This document shows positions 15,989-25,643 of a stretch of 64,000 nucleotides of DNA, in pieces (positions within the stretch are counted from its first letter, which is position 1; each line of letters opens with the position of its first letter). A program made the position numbers and the translations under genes. The DNA is from Chryseosolibacter indicum (GTDB lineage Bacteria > Bacteroidota > Bacteroidia > Cytophagales > Cyclobacteriaceae). The notes under the pieces are model-generated. The model made no database searches. It had not been told where the DNA came from and saw nothing but the letters and a program-made list of their open reading frames with translations. The stretch covers positions 1-64,000 of the forward strand of contig NZ_JAHESD010000011.1 of the NCBI RefSeq assembly GCF_018598585.1, written 5' to 3'.

Positions 15989-18286
15989 ATGAAGCACTTT
16001 CTCTTAGTCGTCATATTATCGCTGTGTGGTATTAAAACCTACAGCCAACAAAAGGTTGGGCTAGTACTGAGCGGAGGTGCTGCCAAAGGAATTGCGCATG
16101 TTGGCGTACTTAAAGCACTTGAAGAGCATGAGGTTCCAATAGATTATGTAGTAGGTACCTCAATGGGGGGTATTATCGCTGGATGTTATGCTGCAGGAAT
16201 GAGTCCTGATCAGATCGAAAACATTGTCTTGTCAGAACAATTTCTTCGTTGGGTAAATGGGCTTCCTGAAACAGGATACAACTACTATTACCATGAAGGG
16301 GAAGTAAACCCTAATTTTTTAAAAGTTAATCTCTCTCTTGATTCCATTCTTAACTTTCAACTTAATACAAGCATAGCAAGCGATGTATCGCTGAATTTCG
16401 CATTGACAGAACAAGTGGCACAGGCATCGGCTATCTCAAAGAAGGATTTTGATAATTTATTTGTGCCATTAAGAGTAGTGGCCGCAGATATTTTTACGCA
16501 AAACCAAGTCATTCTTGAAAAAGGGCTCTTAAGTGACGCGCTAAGAGCAACGCAGACCGTGCCTTTCTTTTATAACCCAATACGGGTTGAAGGAAAATAT
16601 TTATTTGATGGAGGTGTGTATAATAACTTTCCTGTTGATGTTGCCCAGGATGTTTTTAAGCCCGATGTTATCATTGGATGCAATGTTTCCTCTAAGATAT
16701 ATAATGATTACCCCTACGACCTTGATGAGAAACTAATTGCAAACTCACTTCTCTTTCTGCTATTGGATAAATCAGATCCGGCCAGTGTACCAAAAAATGG
16801 AGTTTATATTCAGCCTGATCTTAGAGGTTATACATCCTTTGATTTTGCGCGTGCAAAGAGTTTGGTAGATAGTGGTTATGTTCAAACCCTTCGGCAAATT
16901 GAAGAGATCAAATCAAAGATAACAACAACAAGATCATGTGAAGAGGTTACGTCGCGCAGGAATGAGTTCAATAATAAAAATGCACCACTTATATTCAATG
17001 AGATAAAATTTAAAGGTTTTAACTCGAAACAAAGAAAATATCTTCAGCATATCTTTCATTACAATCCTGCTAAACCAGAGCCTTTATCATTCAGTAAAAT
17101 AAAGAGAAGTTACTTTAAATTGGTATCTGAGCAGTATTTCAACAATGTATATCCCAACATTCTATTTGATTCCCTAAACAGAAGTTTCCAATTTCAACTT
17201 ACACGGCGCCCACAGAAAAATTTCCAGGTAGAATTTGGTGGTGTTATAGCCTCAAGAGATATAAGTAATATTTTTCTGGGTCTGAATGTATACAACTTTA
17301 ATAATCAACTACTCCATATCTACGGAGGTTTCCAGACCGGAAACTTTTACAAGGCTGCGGAAATAAAAACAAGATTGGATTTTCCTTTTCAGATGTATGT
17401 AGAACCCATTATTGGCTACCATACCTGGGACTATCTTGAAAGCGATGACCTGATACAAAAGGTAAGTTCTCCCACCGTGTTAAGAAGAGTAAACAGATTA
17501 TTTGGTGTTCATGTTGGATGGCCCATGGGAAGCTTTTTTAAGAACTCCATTGGCATCGTAGGAATTAATAACCGAGATGATTATAGCAATAGAAATGTGT
17601 TTGTAAGTAGTGATACTTTAGACGCGTTGAAGTTGACTGGCTTTAAAACAGAATTTATTTTTTCAGCCAACACATTAAATCGCAAACAATATGCTTCATC
17701 AGGCAAAAACTATTGCCTTACTGCCCAATATTTTAACATAAATGAAGAACTTGAGCCGGGGAACACATCGGTAGAAGAAGGTACTGTAGAAGCAAATCAC
17801 CAATGGTTTAGAGTTAAGGCATCACTTGAACAATATTTTAATGCAGGGTGGTTCAGGCCAGGGGTCTATCTTGAGGGAGTTTTATCTAATCAACCTTTCT
17901 TTCAAAATTATAAGGGAACACTCATTAACGCCCCTGCATTTTATCCTTTACAGGATAGCAGAACCCTATTACTCGAAAACTTCCGATCGTTCAACTTTCT
18001 CGCCGCAGGCTCAAGAAATGTATTTCGCATTAAAAACCGTTTAGACTTTCGCTTAGAAGGTTATGCTTTTAAACCGATTGAATACCTTAAAGAAACTAAT
18101 AACCAGGAGACTGTCGCAGTAAAAGATCTTAAATCAATATACTTCTCTGGCACTGCAGGGCTAGTACTGCATTCTCCAATTGGCCCAATTTCATTAAGTG
18201 TTAATTATTATGACGACAAAGAGAACAAACTAGGCGTTCTTCTTCACGCAGGGTTCCTTTTATACAATAAGCATTCATTGGAATAG
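15989..18286 (+). CDS. patatin-like phospholipase with C-terminal outer-membrane barrel
   Basis: 765 residues with a signal peptide (MKHFLLVVILSLCGIKTYS). The patatin domain has the oxyanion loop SGGAAKG (29-35), nucleophile motif GTSMGG (56-61) and catalytic aspartate in DGGVYNNFP (near 208). A POTRA-like segment (FNEIKFKGFNSKQRKYLQHIF) follows at about 335-410, then a beta-rich Omp85-like barrel to the end. This is the PlpD (type Vd autotransporter-like) arrangement: the lipase is exported through or held by its own barrel. A 12-bp palindrome TCTTTGCAAAGA lies at 15953-15964, upstream of the gene. Confidence 0.9.
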   Translation: MKHFLLVVILSLCGIKTYSQQKVGLVLSGGAAKGIAHVGVLKALEEHEVPIDYVVGTSMGGIIAGCYAAGMSPDQIENIVLSEQFLRWVNGLPETGYNYYYHEGEVNPNFLKVNLSLDSILNFQLNTSIASDVSLNFALTEQVAQASAISKKDFDNLFVPLRVVAADIFTQNQVILEKGLLSDALRATQTVPFFYNPIRVEGKYLFDGGVYNNFPVDVAQDVFKPDVIIGCNVSSKIYNDYPYDLDEKLIANSLLFLLLDKSDPASVPKNGVYIQPDLRGYTSFDFARAKSLVDSGYVQTLRQIEEIKSKITTTRSCEEVTSRRNEFNNKNAPLIFNEIKFKGFNSKQRKYLQHIFHYNPAKPEPLSFSKIKRSYFKLVSEQYFNNVYPNILFDSLNRSFQFQLTRRPQKNFQVEFGGVIASRDISNIFLGLNVYNFNNQLLHIYGGFQTGNFYKAAEIKTRLDFPFQMYVEPIIGYHTWDYLESDDLIQKVSSPTVLRRVNRLFGVHVGWPMGSFFKNSIGIVGINNRDDYSNRNVFVSSDTLDALKLTGFKTEFIFSANTLNRKQYASSGKNYCLTAQYFNINEELEPGNTSVEEGTVEANHQWFRVKASLEQYFNAGWFRPGVYLEGVLSNQPFFQNYKGTLINAPAFYPLQDSRTLLLENFRSFNFLAAGSRNVFRIKNRLDFRLEGYAFKPIEYLKETNNQETVAVKDLKSIYFSGTAGLVLHSPIGPISLSVNYYDDKENKLGVLLHAGFLLYNKHSLE

Positions 18287-18400
18287 AGAACAGAAAGCAA
18301 AGCATACTCAGTTGGAATTATTTTTTATATTAATAATTCCTGCTTCTGGCATTTATAATTTTTAAGTAAGTTTAACGGTAATTTGAAATTCCAACCCTTC

Positions 18401-20434
18401 ATGAAGAGACTTTTATTCCCCCTCTTGTTTTCAGTAGTAATTTCTTTTTCATCATCAGCACAAACAGTTCAGTGGGCATCTGAAGTACTCGATTTTTCTT
18501 CTGAACTGACATCAGTGCAATACGCTGCACGACAAGCATTGGGAAAACCTGATGTGCTTCCTGCGGGAGGCCAAAGTCCCAATGCGTGGACACCAGATAA
18601 GCCTAAACGTAAAGAGTTTTTAAAACTTGGATTCGCTAATCCTATTTCAATAAAGCAAATCGCAATTGCAGAGTCTTTTAATCCCAGTGCCCTGTATCGT
18701 GTTCTTGTTTATGATGAATCAGGAAAGGAACATGTAATTAATACACTTAACCCAATGGCCATTCCTTTAAAAGGAAGGATGTTAAATATCTTTACAGATC
18801 AAACGCCATACAAAGTTGCTGCCGTAAAACTTGAATTTGATGGTGCTGCCTTGCCTGATTATTTTGGTATTGATGCAGTAGCTATTTCGGATTCGAACTA
18901 TCCCATTATTGCGGACATTCCAAAGCTTAAACTTTTAGCTTCAGGAATTGTAATTGAAGCATTGGATAAGAACGTTAACAGTGAATATGATGAGCTGAAC
19001 CCATTGTTGTCTCCGGATGGCAAGACCTTATACTTTAGCAGAAAAGGACATCCTGGCAATATCGGTGGCGTAAAAGACAAAGAAGACATTTGGTTCTCCG
19101 AGCTTGACTCTGCAGGCCAATGGCAACTTGCAAAAAATATGGGTCCAAAGTTTAACAATGAAGGACCTAACTTTTTAAATACCATACAATCTGTAACGCC
19201 AGATGGAAAATCTGCCATTATGGTATTAGGGAACAAATACATTGGAAATGGGAAGATGGTAGCTGGTGTTTCTATCAGTTCAAATATTAATGGCCAATGG
19301 TCATCTCCTGTTGCGTTAAATATTAAGAACGATTACAATTTTAACGAGAAGGCAAACTATTTTCTTTCAAATAGCAGGAAGACCTTAATTATGTCTGTTG
19401 AACGTGAAGATTCTTATGGTGATAGAGACTTGTACGTAAGCTTTATGGGTCGTGACAGCATCTGGACGGAGCCATTAAACATAGGTGATATAGTTAATTC
19501 TGCAAGTGAAGAATCCGCTCCCTTCCTCGCTGGTGACGAGAAGACTCTATATTTTTCCTCTAAAGGATTTAGTGGTTACGGAGGCAACGATATTTACGTA
19601 ACAAGAAGATTGGATGACACATGGACCCGTTGGTCAGAACCAGAGAACCTTGGCCCTGAAATTAACTCTCCTTTGGAAGACCTCTTTTTTAATATTCCCG
19701 CATCAAGTGAGTATGCTTACTACTCGAGAGGGGTAAGTGAAAAGAATACTGACATTTTCAGGGTAAAACTTCCGATTGTAAAGAATCCAGAACCCTGGAT
19801 AACAGTACGTGGTAAAGTTATTGATGCCACAACAGGCGAACCTGTTACAGGGAAAATCGTATATGAAAGACTACCTGACGGAAAGGAAATGGGAATAGCG
19901 CAGGCAAATCCGCAAACAGGCGAGTATGAGATCAAGTTGCCAGGTGGGCACATGTATGCGGTAAGAGCAGAATCTAAAGACAGAATTTCCGGAAGCCAGA
20001 ACCTGGATTTAAGAAATATTACTGCAGATAAAGTTATTGACCAGAAGGATTTTAATCTTGACCCGATCAAGGTTGTAGCTGTAAAGGAAGACGCAACAAT
20101 TGCATTAAATAACGTCTTCTTTGATTTTAATAAAGCAACTCTTAAACCAGAGTCTTTTCTTGAGCTTAACCATATTGCAGAACTGTTAAAAGAAAAAGCT
20201 GGCATGCAGGTTGAGATAGCAGGACATACTGATGCAATTGGTTCAGACGCTTTTAATTTAACGCTGTCAGAAAAAAGAGCAAAATCAGTTATTCAATATC
20301 TTGTTAGTAAAGGTGTACAAAAGAACCGATTAAAGGCTCAATTCTATGGAGAAGCAAAACCTCTTGATTCTAATGATACAGAAGAAGGGCGCCAAAAAAA
20401 CAGACGTGTAGAGTTTAAGATATTGAAGATATAG
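18401..20434 (+). CDS. PD40/WD40-like and OmpA domain outer-membrane protein
   Basis: 677 residues from the ATG at 18401 (MKRLLFPLLFSVVISF signal peptide); a TTG six codons earlier also reads open. After the signal come a carbohydrate-binding-like discoidin fold (residues 25-165), three or more PD40 propeller repeats (LLSPDGKTLYFSRKG, SVTPDGKSAIMV, LAGDEKTLYFSSKG), a carboxypeptidase-regulatory-like segment (VRGKVIDATTGEPVTGKI) and a C-terminal OmpA peptidoglycan-binding domain (AGHTDAIGSDAFN...LSEKRAKSV). It should link the outer membrane to peptidoglycan. Followed 24 bp later by a second OmpA gene. Confidence 0.9.
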   Translation: MKRLLFPLLFSVVISFSSSAQTVQWASEVLDFSSELTSVQYAARQALGKPDVLPAGGQSPNAWTPDKPKRKEFLKLGFANPISIKQIAIAESFNPSALYRVLVYDESGKEHVINTLNPMAIPLKGRMLNIFTDQTPYKVAAVKLEFDGAALPDYFGIDAVAISDSNYPIIADIPKLKLLASGIVIEALDKNVNSEYDELNPLLSPDGKTLYFSRKGHPGNIGGVKDKEDIWFSELDSAGQWQLAKNMGPKFNNEGPNFLNTIQSVTPDGKSAIMVLGNKYIGNGKMVAGVSISSNINGQWSSPVALNIKNDYNFNEKANYFLSNSRKTLIMSVEREDSYGDRDLYVSFMGRDSIWTEPLNIGDIVNSASEESAPFLAGDEKTLYFSSKGFSGYGGNDIYVTRRLDDTWTRWSEPENLGPEINSPLEDLFFNIPASSEYAYYSRGVSEKNTDIFRVKLPIVKNPEPWITVRGKVIDATTGEPVTGKIVYERLPDGKEMGIAQANPQTGEYEIKLPGGHMYAVRAESKDRISGSQNLDLRNITADKVIDQKDFNLDPIKVVAVKEDATIALNNVFFDFNKATLKPESFLELNHIAELLKEKAGMQVEIAGHTDAIGSDAFNLTLSEKRAKSVIQYLVSKGVQKNRLKAQFYGEAKPLDSNDTEEGRQKNRRVEFKILKI

Positions 20435-20458
20435 GATAAGAAAACCTCTAACCCCACT

Positions 20459-21160
20459 ATGACTAGACATTCACTTTATTCAACTTTAGTGCTTAGCCTG
20501 GTTAGCTTCTGTAGTATAGCACAAAACCCGGATAATGTAATCTATGCAGAAGGAAAAATAGTTAATGCACTAACCAAAGAACCAGTAAATGCAAGAATAA
20601 CGTATCAATCACTACCTTATGGCAGCAGAATTGGCGTTATTAACAACAGCACTTACTCTTTTCCAATGTTTGATAATGAGAAGTATGCAATTGTAGTTGA
20701 AGCTACCGGCTTCTCAACTGTCAAATATCTGCTTGATCCAAGCAGTGCTGACTCCGCCAATAAAGTAATTAAAGATGTGGAGTTAAGCAGCGAAGGAGAA
20801 TCCAAACATGCAATCGGGCAAGTAATGCGATTGGACAATCTTATTTTTGAGGTCGGCAAATCCAAAATAGATCCTGAATCTTACAGTGAGCTCGACGTAC
20901 TCGTTGACATGATGGTTGAAAACCCAAAGATGGTAATACAACTTGAAGGCCATACCGATTACCTGGGTGAAGCAAAGGTAAATTATAAATTGTCACAATC
21001 GAGGGTTGAATCTGTAAGGGACTACATTGCAAATAAAGGGATAACAAGGTCGAGAATTAAAACAAAAGCCTTTGGTGGTACACAACCTCTCTCCAGGGAA
21101 AATACACCAGAGGCACATCGATTGAACAGAAGGGTAGAGGTACGGATCCTTCAGAATTAA
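20459..21160 (+). CDS. OmpA family protein, short paralogue
   Basis: 233 residues with a signal peptide ending in SIAQ. A carboxypeptidase-regulatory-like domain (YAEGKIVNALTKEPVNARITYQSLPYG) is followed by an OmpA domain (LEGHTDYLGEAKVN...LSQSRVESV, GTQPLSRENTPEAHRLNRRVE). It has the same last two domains as the protein encoded just upstream but lacks the propeller, which suggests duplication and loss. Likely co-transcribed with it. The stop codon shares a TTAA with the converging gene on minus. Confidence 0.88.
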   Translation: MTRHSLYSTLVLSLVSFCSIAQNPDNVIYAEGKIVNALTKEPVNARITYQSLPYGSRIGVINNSTYSFPMFDNEKYAIVVEATGFSTVKYLLDPSSADSANKVIKDVELSSEGESKHAIGQVMRLDNLIFEVGKSKIDPESYSELDVLVDMMVENPKMVIQLEGHTDYLGEAKVNYKLSQSRVESVRDYIANKGITRSRIKTKAFGGTQPLSRENTPEAHRLNRRVEVRILQN

Positions 21161-21999
21161 TCGGCTAAGAAGGATGAGCTTGCAATAGCAGGAATACGTT
21201 GCTTTCTTAACAATTGAATTTTCTTTACGTACTCTTCCTTGGTAGAGGCATCCAGTTCACTCTGCATTACAGAGAGCAGCACAATTTTAGAAAACTCTTC
21301 TATTCTTGGTGAATTGTATACAGCTATCGCCTTATCCAAATGGTTAATAGCACCTGTCAGTTCTTGTGCGTTATATGCTTCAATAGCCATGTTATAGTGT
21401 AGCAACCCTGCCATTTGCTTTAGTGATACTGTATTAAAAAGCTTAAACTGATATTGATATAAGGTTTTTTCGTTGTCCTTTTCTTTCTGTTCAATTCTAT
21501 TTTCTTTATAAAAAGAAATTCGTCTCACCATTTCTCTTTCATCACTTACGTAGCCGTGAGCAGGATCAGTAGCCTCGAAAAGAACTGCTCCATCATTTGT
21601 TTTTACCAGTAGAAAAATATGGTAATTCGTTTCAATTATTTTGTGTTCGATGTTAAAATGATCGAGCAGTAACGCATAAAGAGCGGTACCTGTCAAACAA
21701 TTATACGTTCCATTTTCAGCGAGCTCACCAAAGCTTGCGTATTCTGTATAATTTTTAAGGTAACGACGATGCGTTTTTGAAAAGAGATATTCGAGAAACT
21801 GCTTTTCTGATTTAGAATTTCTTTTTCGTGCTAGCTGCTGAACGAACTTTTTAAGGTCATCATCTAAAGAGCTTGATGTATTATCCGTTTCGGAAAAAAG
21901 GTTTACATAATAAGAAATGCCTCTATCAACCTGAGCAGAAGCATATGTGCCTCGAAGAAATAAAATTGGCACCAATAAAAACAACACCTTCACCCTCAT
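21157..21999 (-). CDS. secreted transglutaminase-like protein
   Basis: 280 residues with signal peptide (VLFLLVPILFLRGTYASA). The middle carries a Cys-His-Asp pattern of the transglutaminase-like superfamily: NCLTGTALYALLLDHFNIEH, ETNYHIFLLVK and LFEATDPAHG. A helical C-terminal third (MAIEAYNAQELTGAINHLDKAIAVY) resembles a TPR hairpin. It is probably a protease or peptide-processing enzyme, or an inactive fold member; the substrate is unknown. Convergent with the OmpA gene with a 4-base overlap. Confidence 0.7.
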   Translation of the reverse strand: MRVKVLFLLVPILFLRGTYASAQVDRGISYYVNLFSETDNTSSSLDDDLKKFVQQLARKRNSKSEKQFLEYLFSKTHRRYLKNYTEYASFGELAENGTYNCLTGTALYALLLDHFNIEHKIIETNYHIFLLVKTNDGAVLFEATDPAHGYVSDEREMVRRISFYKENRIEQKEKDNEKTLYQYQFKLFNTVSLKQMAGLLHYNMAIEAYNAQELTGAINHLDKAIAVYNSPRIEEFSKIVLLSVMQSELDASTKEEYVKKIQLLRKQRIPAIASSSFLAD

Positions 22000-22084
22000 G
22001 TTACGCCAATGTTAATATTACGTTACCAAATTTAACATAACCTTAATATTTTACAAGGTTTATTAACATAGAAGTAATATTTAC

Positions 22085-22240
22085 ATGCCAATTGCACTTT
22101 TAGAAGAGAAAGCTCTTACCCCCTTCCGGAAAATAAACAAGATGGCTTGGTATCCGGTAAAGTCTGTTAAGGGTATAGCTGGGAAATATTTGGAGCGTAA
22201 TTTGAAGGTTTTGCAAGATTTCTTACAATCAAAAAAATAG
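22085..22240 (+). CDS. 51-residue hypothetical protein
   Basis: ATG 22085, stop TAG 22238. Basic sequence without signal or membrane segment: MPIALLEEKALTPFRKINK, then MAWYPVKSVKGIAGKY and an amphipathic helix (LERNLKVLQDFLQS). I do not recognise it. In its favour: a stem-loop with a T-run follows 18 bases after the stop on the same strand, and no other plus-strand gene upstream needs that terminator. Confidence 0.45.
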   Translation: MPIALLEEKALTPFRKINKMAWYPVKSVKGIAGKYLERNLKVLQDFLQSKK

Positions 22241-22258
22241 CCGATTAAAAATACACTA

Positions 22259-22288
22259 GGGTGTTTACTAAATTTACACCCGATTTTT
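22259..22288 (+). terminator. candidate rho-independent terminator
   Basis: GGGTGT (22259-22264) pairs with ACACCC (22276-22281), followed by GATTTTTT. The stem is only 6 bp. It lies between the 51-residue gene and the AsmA gene. Confidence 0.5.
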
Positions 22289-22306
22289 TCGTTGAAAAAA
22301 ATAATT

Positions 22307-25300
22307 ATGAAGAAAATATTCAAATGGGTTTTTATAGTACTGGGCGGCCTCCTTGTACTTATACTTGCAGCAGCATTCATTCTGCCTATCGTATTTAAAG
22401 ACGAAATAAAGGCAGCTATTGAAAAAGAAATAGCGAAATCAGTAAACGCTGACGTATTCTTCGAGGATTTTAATGTTACATTATTCAGAAGCTTCCCTAA
22501 TGTAACGGCCGAATTAAAACAAGTTGGGGTAATCAACAGGGCTCCTTTTGAAGGTCAGGTGCTTTTTGCAACTCAGGAATTTACTGTTGACGTTAACATC
22601 ATGGATTTACTGGGAGATCAGCTTAGGGTAAAAGGCATTTCTTTAGTGAAACCTGTTATTAACATTAAAGTTCTACCCGACGGCCGTGCTAACTATGATA
22701 TTGCTTATCCAAGCACTGATACCACAACGACATCAACAACAGATACTACAGAATTCTCGTTTGGTATAGATCATTGGGAAATAGTTGATGCTGATGTTAC
22801 TTATAATGATCAATCGCTGCCTTATGTACTGGTAGTAAAAGGACTTAACCATAGCGGTAGTGGTGATTTTACCCAGGATGTTTTTGATTTAAAAACCCGC
22901 ACTACTGCAGATACTGTTACAACTTCGTTTGACGGTGTTGAATATTTAACGAATAAGAAGGCTGAGATAGACGCAACACTAACCATCAGTGAAGGATATA
23001 CAAAATATACCTTTAAAGACAATACAGCCAAAATAAACGACTTCGCAGTGCATTTTGATGGTTGGTTTAAGATGAATGAGAATGACTTTGGAATGGATTT
23101 GACTTTTAATTCACCAGAAAGCTCTTTTAAAAGTCTTTTATCGCTTGTTCCTGGAATTTATTCAAAGGATTTTAAAGATATTAAAACAGAGGGAGAATTA
23201 TCCTTTAAAGGCGCCGTAAAGGGAACATACAGCGAAAAGCAGATGCCTGCGTTTAACCTGAACCTTTTGGTTAATAACGCTATGTTCAAATATCCTGATC
23301 TTCCTACTGCCATCAGCAACATCAATGTTGATCTCTTGGTAGATAACAAGGATGGTATTATTGACAATACAGTAATTAACCTGAAAAAACTTCACCTCGA
23401 TTTTGGATCGAATCCTGTAGATGCAAGTGCATTAGTAACAAAAATGTATCCTACCAACGTAGATGCCAGCCTTGCAGCCAAACTTAATCTTAACGAATTA
23501 AGTAAAATGTTCCCTATGGATGGCTTAGAGATGAAGGGTAACTATTCGGTTAATTTGAAAGCAAAAGGTATTTACGATAGTTTGAAGAAAACCATTCCTG
23601 CCATTGACGCAAATATGGCCCTTGCAGGTGGGTATGTTAAGTCCAAAGACTTCCCTATGCCGTTAGAGAATATGCGGTTCACGTCTACCATAAAAAATGC
23701 AACTGGTAAAATGGCGGAAACTGTTATCAACGTACAGGACTTCTCTCTCCTACTTGATAAGGAGCAGTTTAACGCAAACCTCTTGCTCCAGAACCTTGAT
23801 GATTACAACTGGGATTTAAAAGCCAAAGGTGGTATAGACCTTGAGAAAATAACAAAAATCTTCCCGATTGAAGGAATGACACTAGCTGGAAAAATCAATG
23901 CAGATCTCCAGACTAAAGGAAAGTATTCTGATGTTCAGGCCGAACGGTACGATAAACTTCCTACCAGTGGTTCAGCGTCATTAAAAGACTTTAAATACAT
24001 TACGAAAGATCTTCCCGAAGTAACGCTTAGCCAGGCTTCAATGCAGTTTGATCCGAAGAAGATTGAGTTAAAGAACCTGGATGGTAAAATAGGAAAGAGT
24101 GACTTCGTGGTTACGGGAGCTATCTCTAACTACATTGCTTATGTGTTTGGAAATGAAACCATAAAAGGTAAGGTAAACTTTAGTTCGAATCTTCTGGATT
24201 TAAATGAGTTTATGACTGACACTGAAGTGCCTGCTACTGCAACTACTGATACTGCTTCTTATGGTGTAATTCCAATTCCAAACAATATTGACTTCATTCT
24301 TACTTCTAATGTTAAATCTGTTAAAATGATGGATTACAACATTACGAATGCAGTTGGTGATATTATTGTAAAAGATGGTGTAGCTAACCTCAGTAACCTG
24401 AAGTTTAACATGCTGGGTGGTTCTTTTGTGGTTAATGGAGCTTATAACACAAAAGATGTTAATCATCCTAAATACGACTTTGCATTAAAAATAGATAACC
24501 TTGCAATTCAGCAGGCAGCATCGTCATTCTCTGTAGTTCAAACCTATGCTCCTATTGCAGGACTTGTAAATGGTAAATTCAATACCGATTTTAAAATAGC
24601 AGGGGAATTGAAACAAGATATGATGCCAAACCTGGCAACAGTGAATGGGGGAGGTCTTATAAAAATTGCGCAGGCCTCATTAAAGCAGTCGAAACTCGTT
24701 GCAGGAGTTACGTCATTAACAAAACTTAATGATTCAGATGAAGTAAACCTTAAAGATGTATTAATGTCTGCTTCTATAGAAGGAGGAAAATTGAGTGTAA
24801 AGCCTTTCGACGTTAACTTCGGATCATATAAAACTACCGTGGCAGGTTCAACTGCCTTAGACGGAACTATTGATTATACGTTGAAAATGAACATTCCTGC
24901 AAATAAATTAACAAGTCAGCTTAACAGCTTTGTAGGAAAGTATACTAACACCAAGACAGACCCTAATGCGCCTATACCGGTTACAATAGGACTTGGAGGT
25001 ACATTTGCCGATCCTAAAACGAGTCTTATTGGAGATGAACAAAAAGAACAAGCTAAGGAGGCGGTGACAAATGCTGCCAAAGAAGAGGGAGCAAAGGCAT
25101 TGGAGAAAGCTGTAAAGGGAACAGAAGCTGAAAAGATAATTGGAGGTATTTTGGGCAAGAGCAATAAGAAAGATTCTACTGCTACAAAAACCGATACTGC
25201 AAAAGCTACCAACCCTGCACCTACTGTTCAGGATGTAAAAAAACAGGTAGAAGACGAAGCGAAGAAAAAGATTCAGGGATTGCTGAAAAAGAAAAACTAA
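22307..25300 (+). CDS. AsmA family protein
   Basis: 997 residues from ATG 22307; a TTG five codons earlier gives a weaker start. One N-terminal transmembrane helix (FIVLGGLLVLILAAAFILPIVF) is followed by an AsmA N-terminal domain (FFEDFNVTLFRSFPNVTAELKQVGVINR) and a long beta-repeat body typical of bridge-like AsmA/TamB-type proteins, with a DUF3971-type C-terminal region near 780-870 (GLIKIAQASLKQSKLVAGVTSLTKL). The last 90 residues are Lys/Glu/Ala/Thr-rich and low-complexity. Such proteins span the periplasm and affect lipid transport or outer-membrane assembly. Single-gene unit with a strong terminator. Confidence 0.9.
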   Translation: MKKIFKWVFIVLGGLLVLILAAAFILPIVFKDEIKAAIEKEIAKSVNADVFFEDFNVTLFRSFPNVTAELKQVGVINRAPFEGQVLFATQEFTVDVNIMDLLGDQLRVKGISLVKPVINIKVLPDGRANYDIAYPSTDTTTTSTTDTTEFSFGIDHWEIVDADVTYNDQSLPYVLVVKGLNHSGSGDFTQDVFDLKTRTTADTVTTSFDGVEYLTNKKAEIDATLTISEGYTKYTFKDNTAKINDFAVHFDGWFKMNENDFGMDLTFNSPESSFKSLLSLVPGIYSKDFKDIKTEGELSFKGAVKGTYSEKQMPAFNLNLLVNNAMFKYPDLPTAISNINVDLLVDNKDGIIDNTVINLKKLHLDFGSNPVDASALVTKMYPTNVDASLAAKLNLNELSKMFPMDGLEMKGNYSVNLKAKGIYDSLKKTIPAIDANMALAGGYVKSKDFPMPLENMRFTSTIKNATGKMAETVINVQDFSLLLDKEQFNANLLLQNLDDYNWDLKAKGGIDLEKITKIFPIEGMTLAGKINADLQTKGKYSDVQAERYDKLPTSGSASLKDFKYITKDLPEVTLSQASMQFDPKKIELKNLDGKIGKSDFVVTGAISNYIAYVFGNETIKGKVNFSSNLLDLNEFMTDTEVPATATTDTASYGVIPIPNNIDFILTSNVKSVKMMDYNITNAVGDIIVKDGVANLSNLKFNMLGGSFVVNGAYNTKDVNHPKYDFALKIDNLAIQQAASSFSVVQTYAPIAGLVNGKFNTDFKIAGELKQDMMPNLATVNGGGLIKIAQASLKQSKLVAGVTSLTKLNDSDEVNLKDVLMSASIEGGKLSVKPFDVNFGSYKTTVAGSTALDGTIDYTLKMNIPANKLTSQLNSFVGKYTNTKTDPNAPIPVTIGLGGTFADPKTSLIGDEQKEQAKEAVTNAAKEEGAKALEKAVKGTEAEKIIGGILGKSNKKDSTATKTDTAKATNPAPTVQDVKKQVEDEAKKKIQGLLKKKN

Positions 25301-25323
25301 AATCGTGCAATCTCGAGATACAT

Positions 25324-25351
25324 AAAAGCCTTCCATTTGGAAGGCTTTTAT
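25324..25351 (+). terminator. rho-independent terminator
   Basis: A perfect 11-bp stem AAAAGCCTTCC / GGAAGGCTTTT with ATTT loop, 23 bases past the AsmA stop codon. Confidence 0.85.
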
Positions 25352-25615
25352 ATTTCTGGTAACTACATTTTATCGTTGTAATTCTACGCTCATCGCGCTA
25401 TATGATCGTTATTCGAAGGTTGAGAAATACTGCTTTTATATCAGCGTATTAACGTTCACTTTTACCCAGTGGTTATGAGAAAAACAATTCTTTGGATACT
25501 GTTCATACTTATTCCTTTCATGTACACAGTATTTATGTGTATATGACATTAAGTAATTAAAGTAATTGCTTTAAGGTTATAAGAGTGGCTTTGCTTATTG
25601 CTCCGTATTCAGCAT
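25352..25615. other. intergenic region between two terminators
   Basis: About 260 bases isolated by a plus-strand terminator on the left and a minus-strand terminator on the right. The only candidate is a 23-residue plus-strand frame at 25475-25546 with a basic start and one hydrophobic helix (RKTILWILFILIPFMYTVF). A lone transcript between two terminators could be a small RNA or micropeptide gene, but no promoter is clear. Confidence 0.3.
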
Positions 25616-25643
25616 AAAAAAAGCCAGTTTAAAACTGGCTTTT
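25616..25643 (-). terminator. rho-independent terminator overlapping the rng stop codon
   Basis: A 12-bp stem (25619-25630 with 25632-25643) with a 1-base minimal loop (larger in practice), followed on minus by a T-run. Its first two bases lie inside the rng stop codon (25642-25644), so a ribosome at the stop would cover the stem. Confidence 0.8.
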
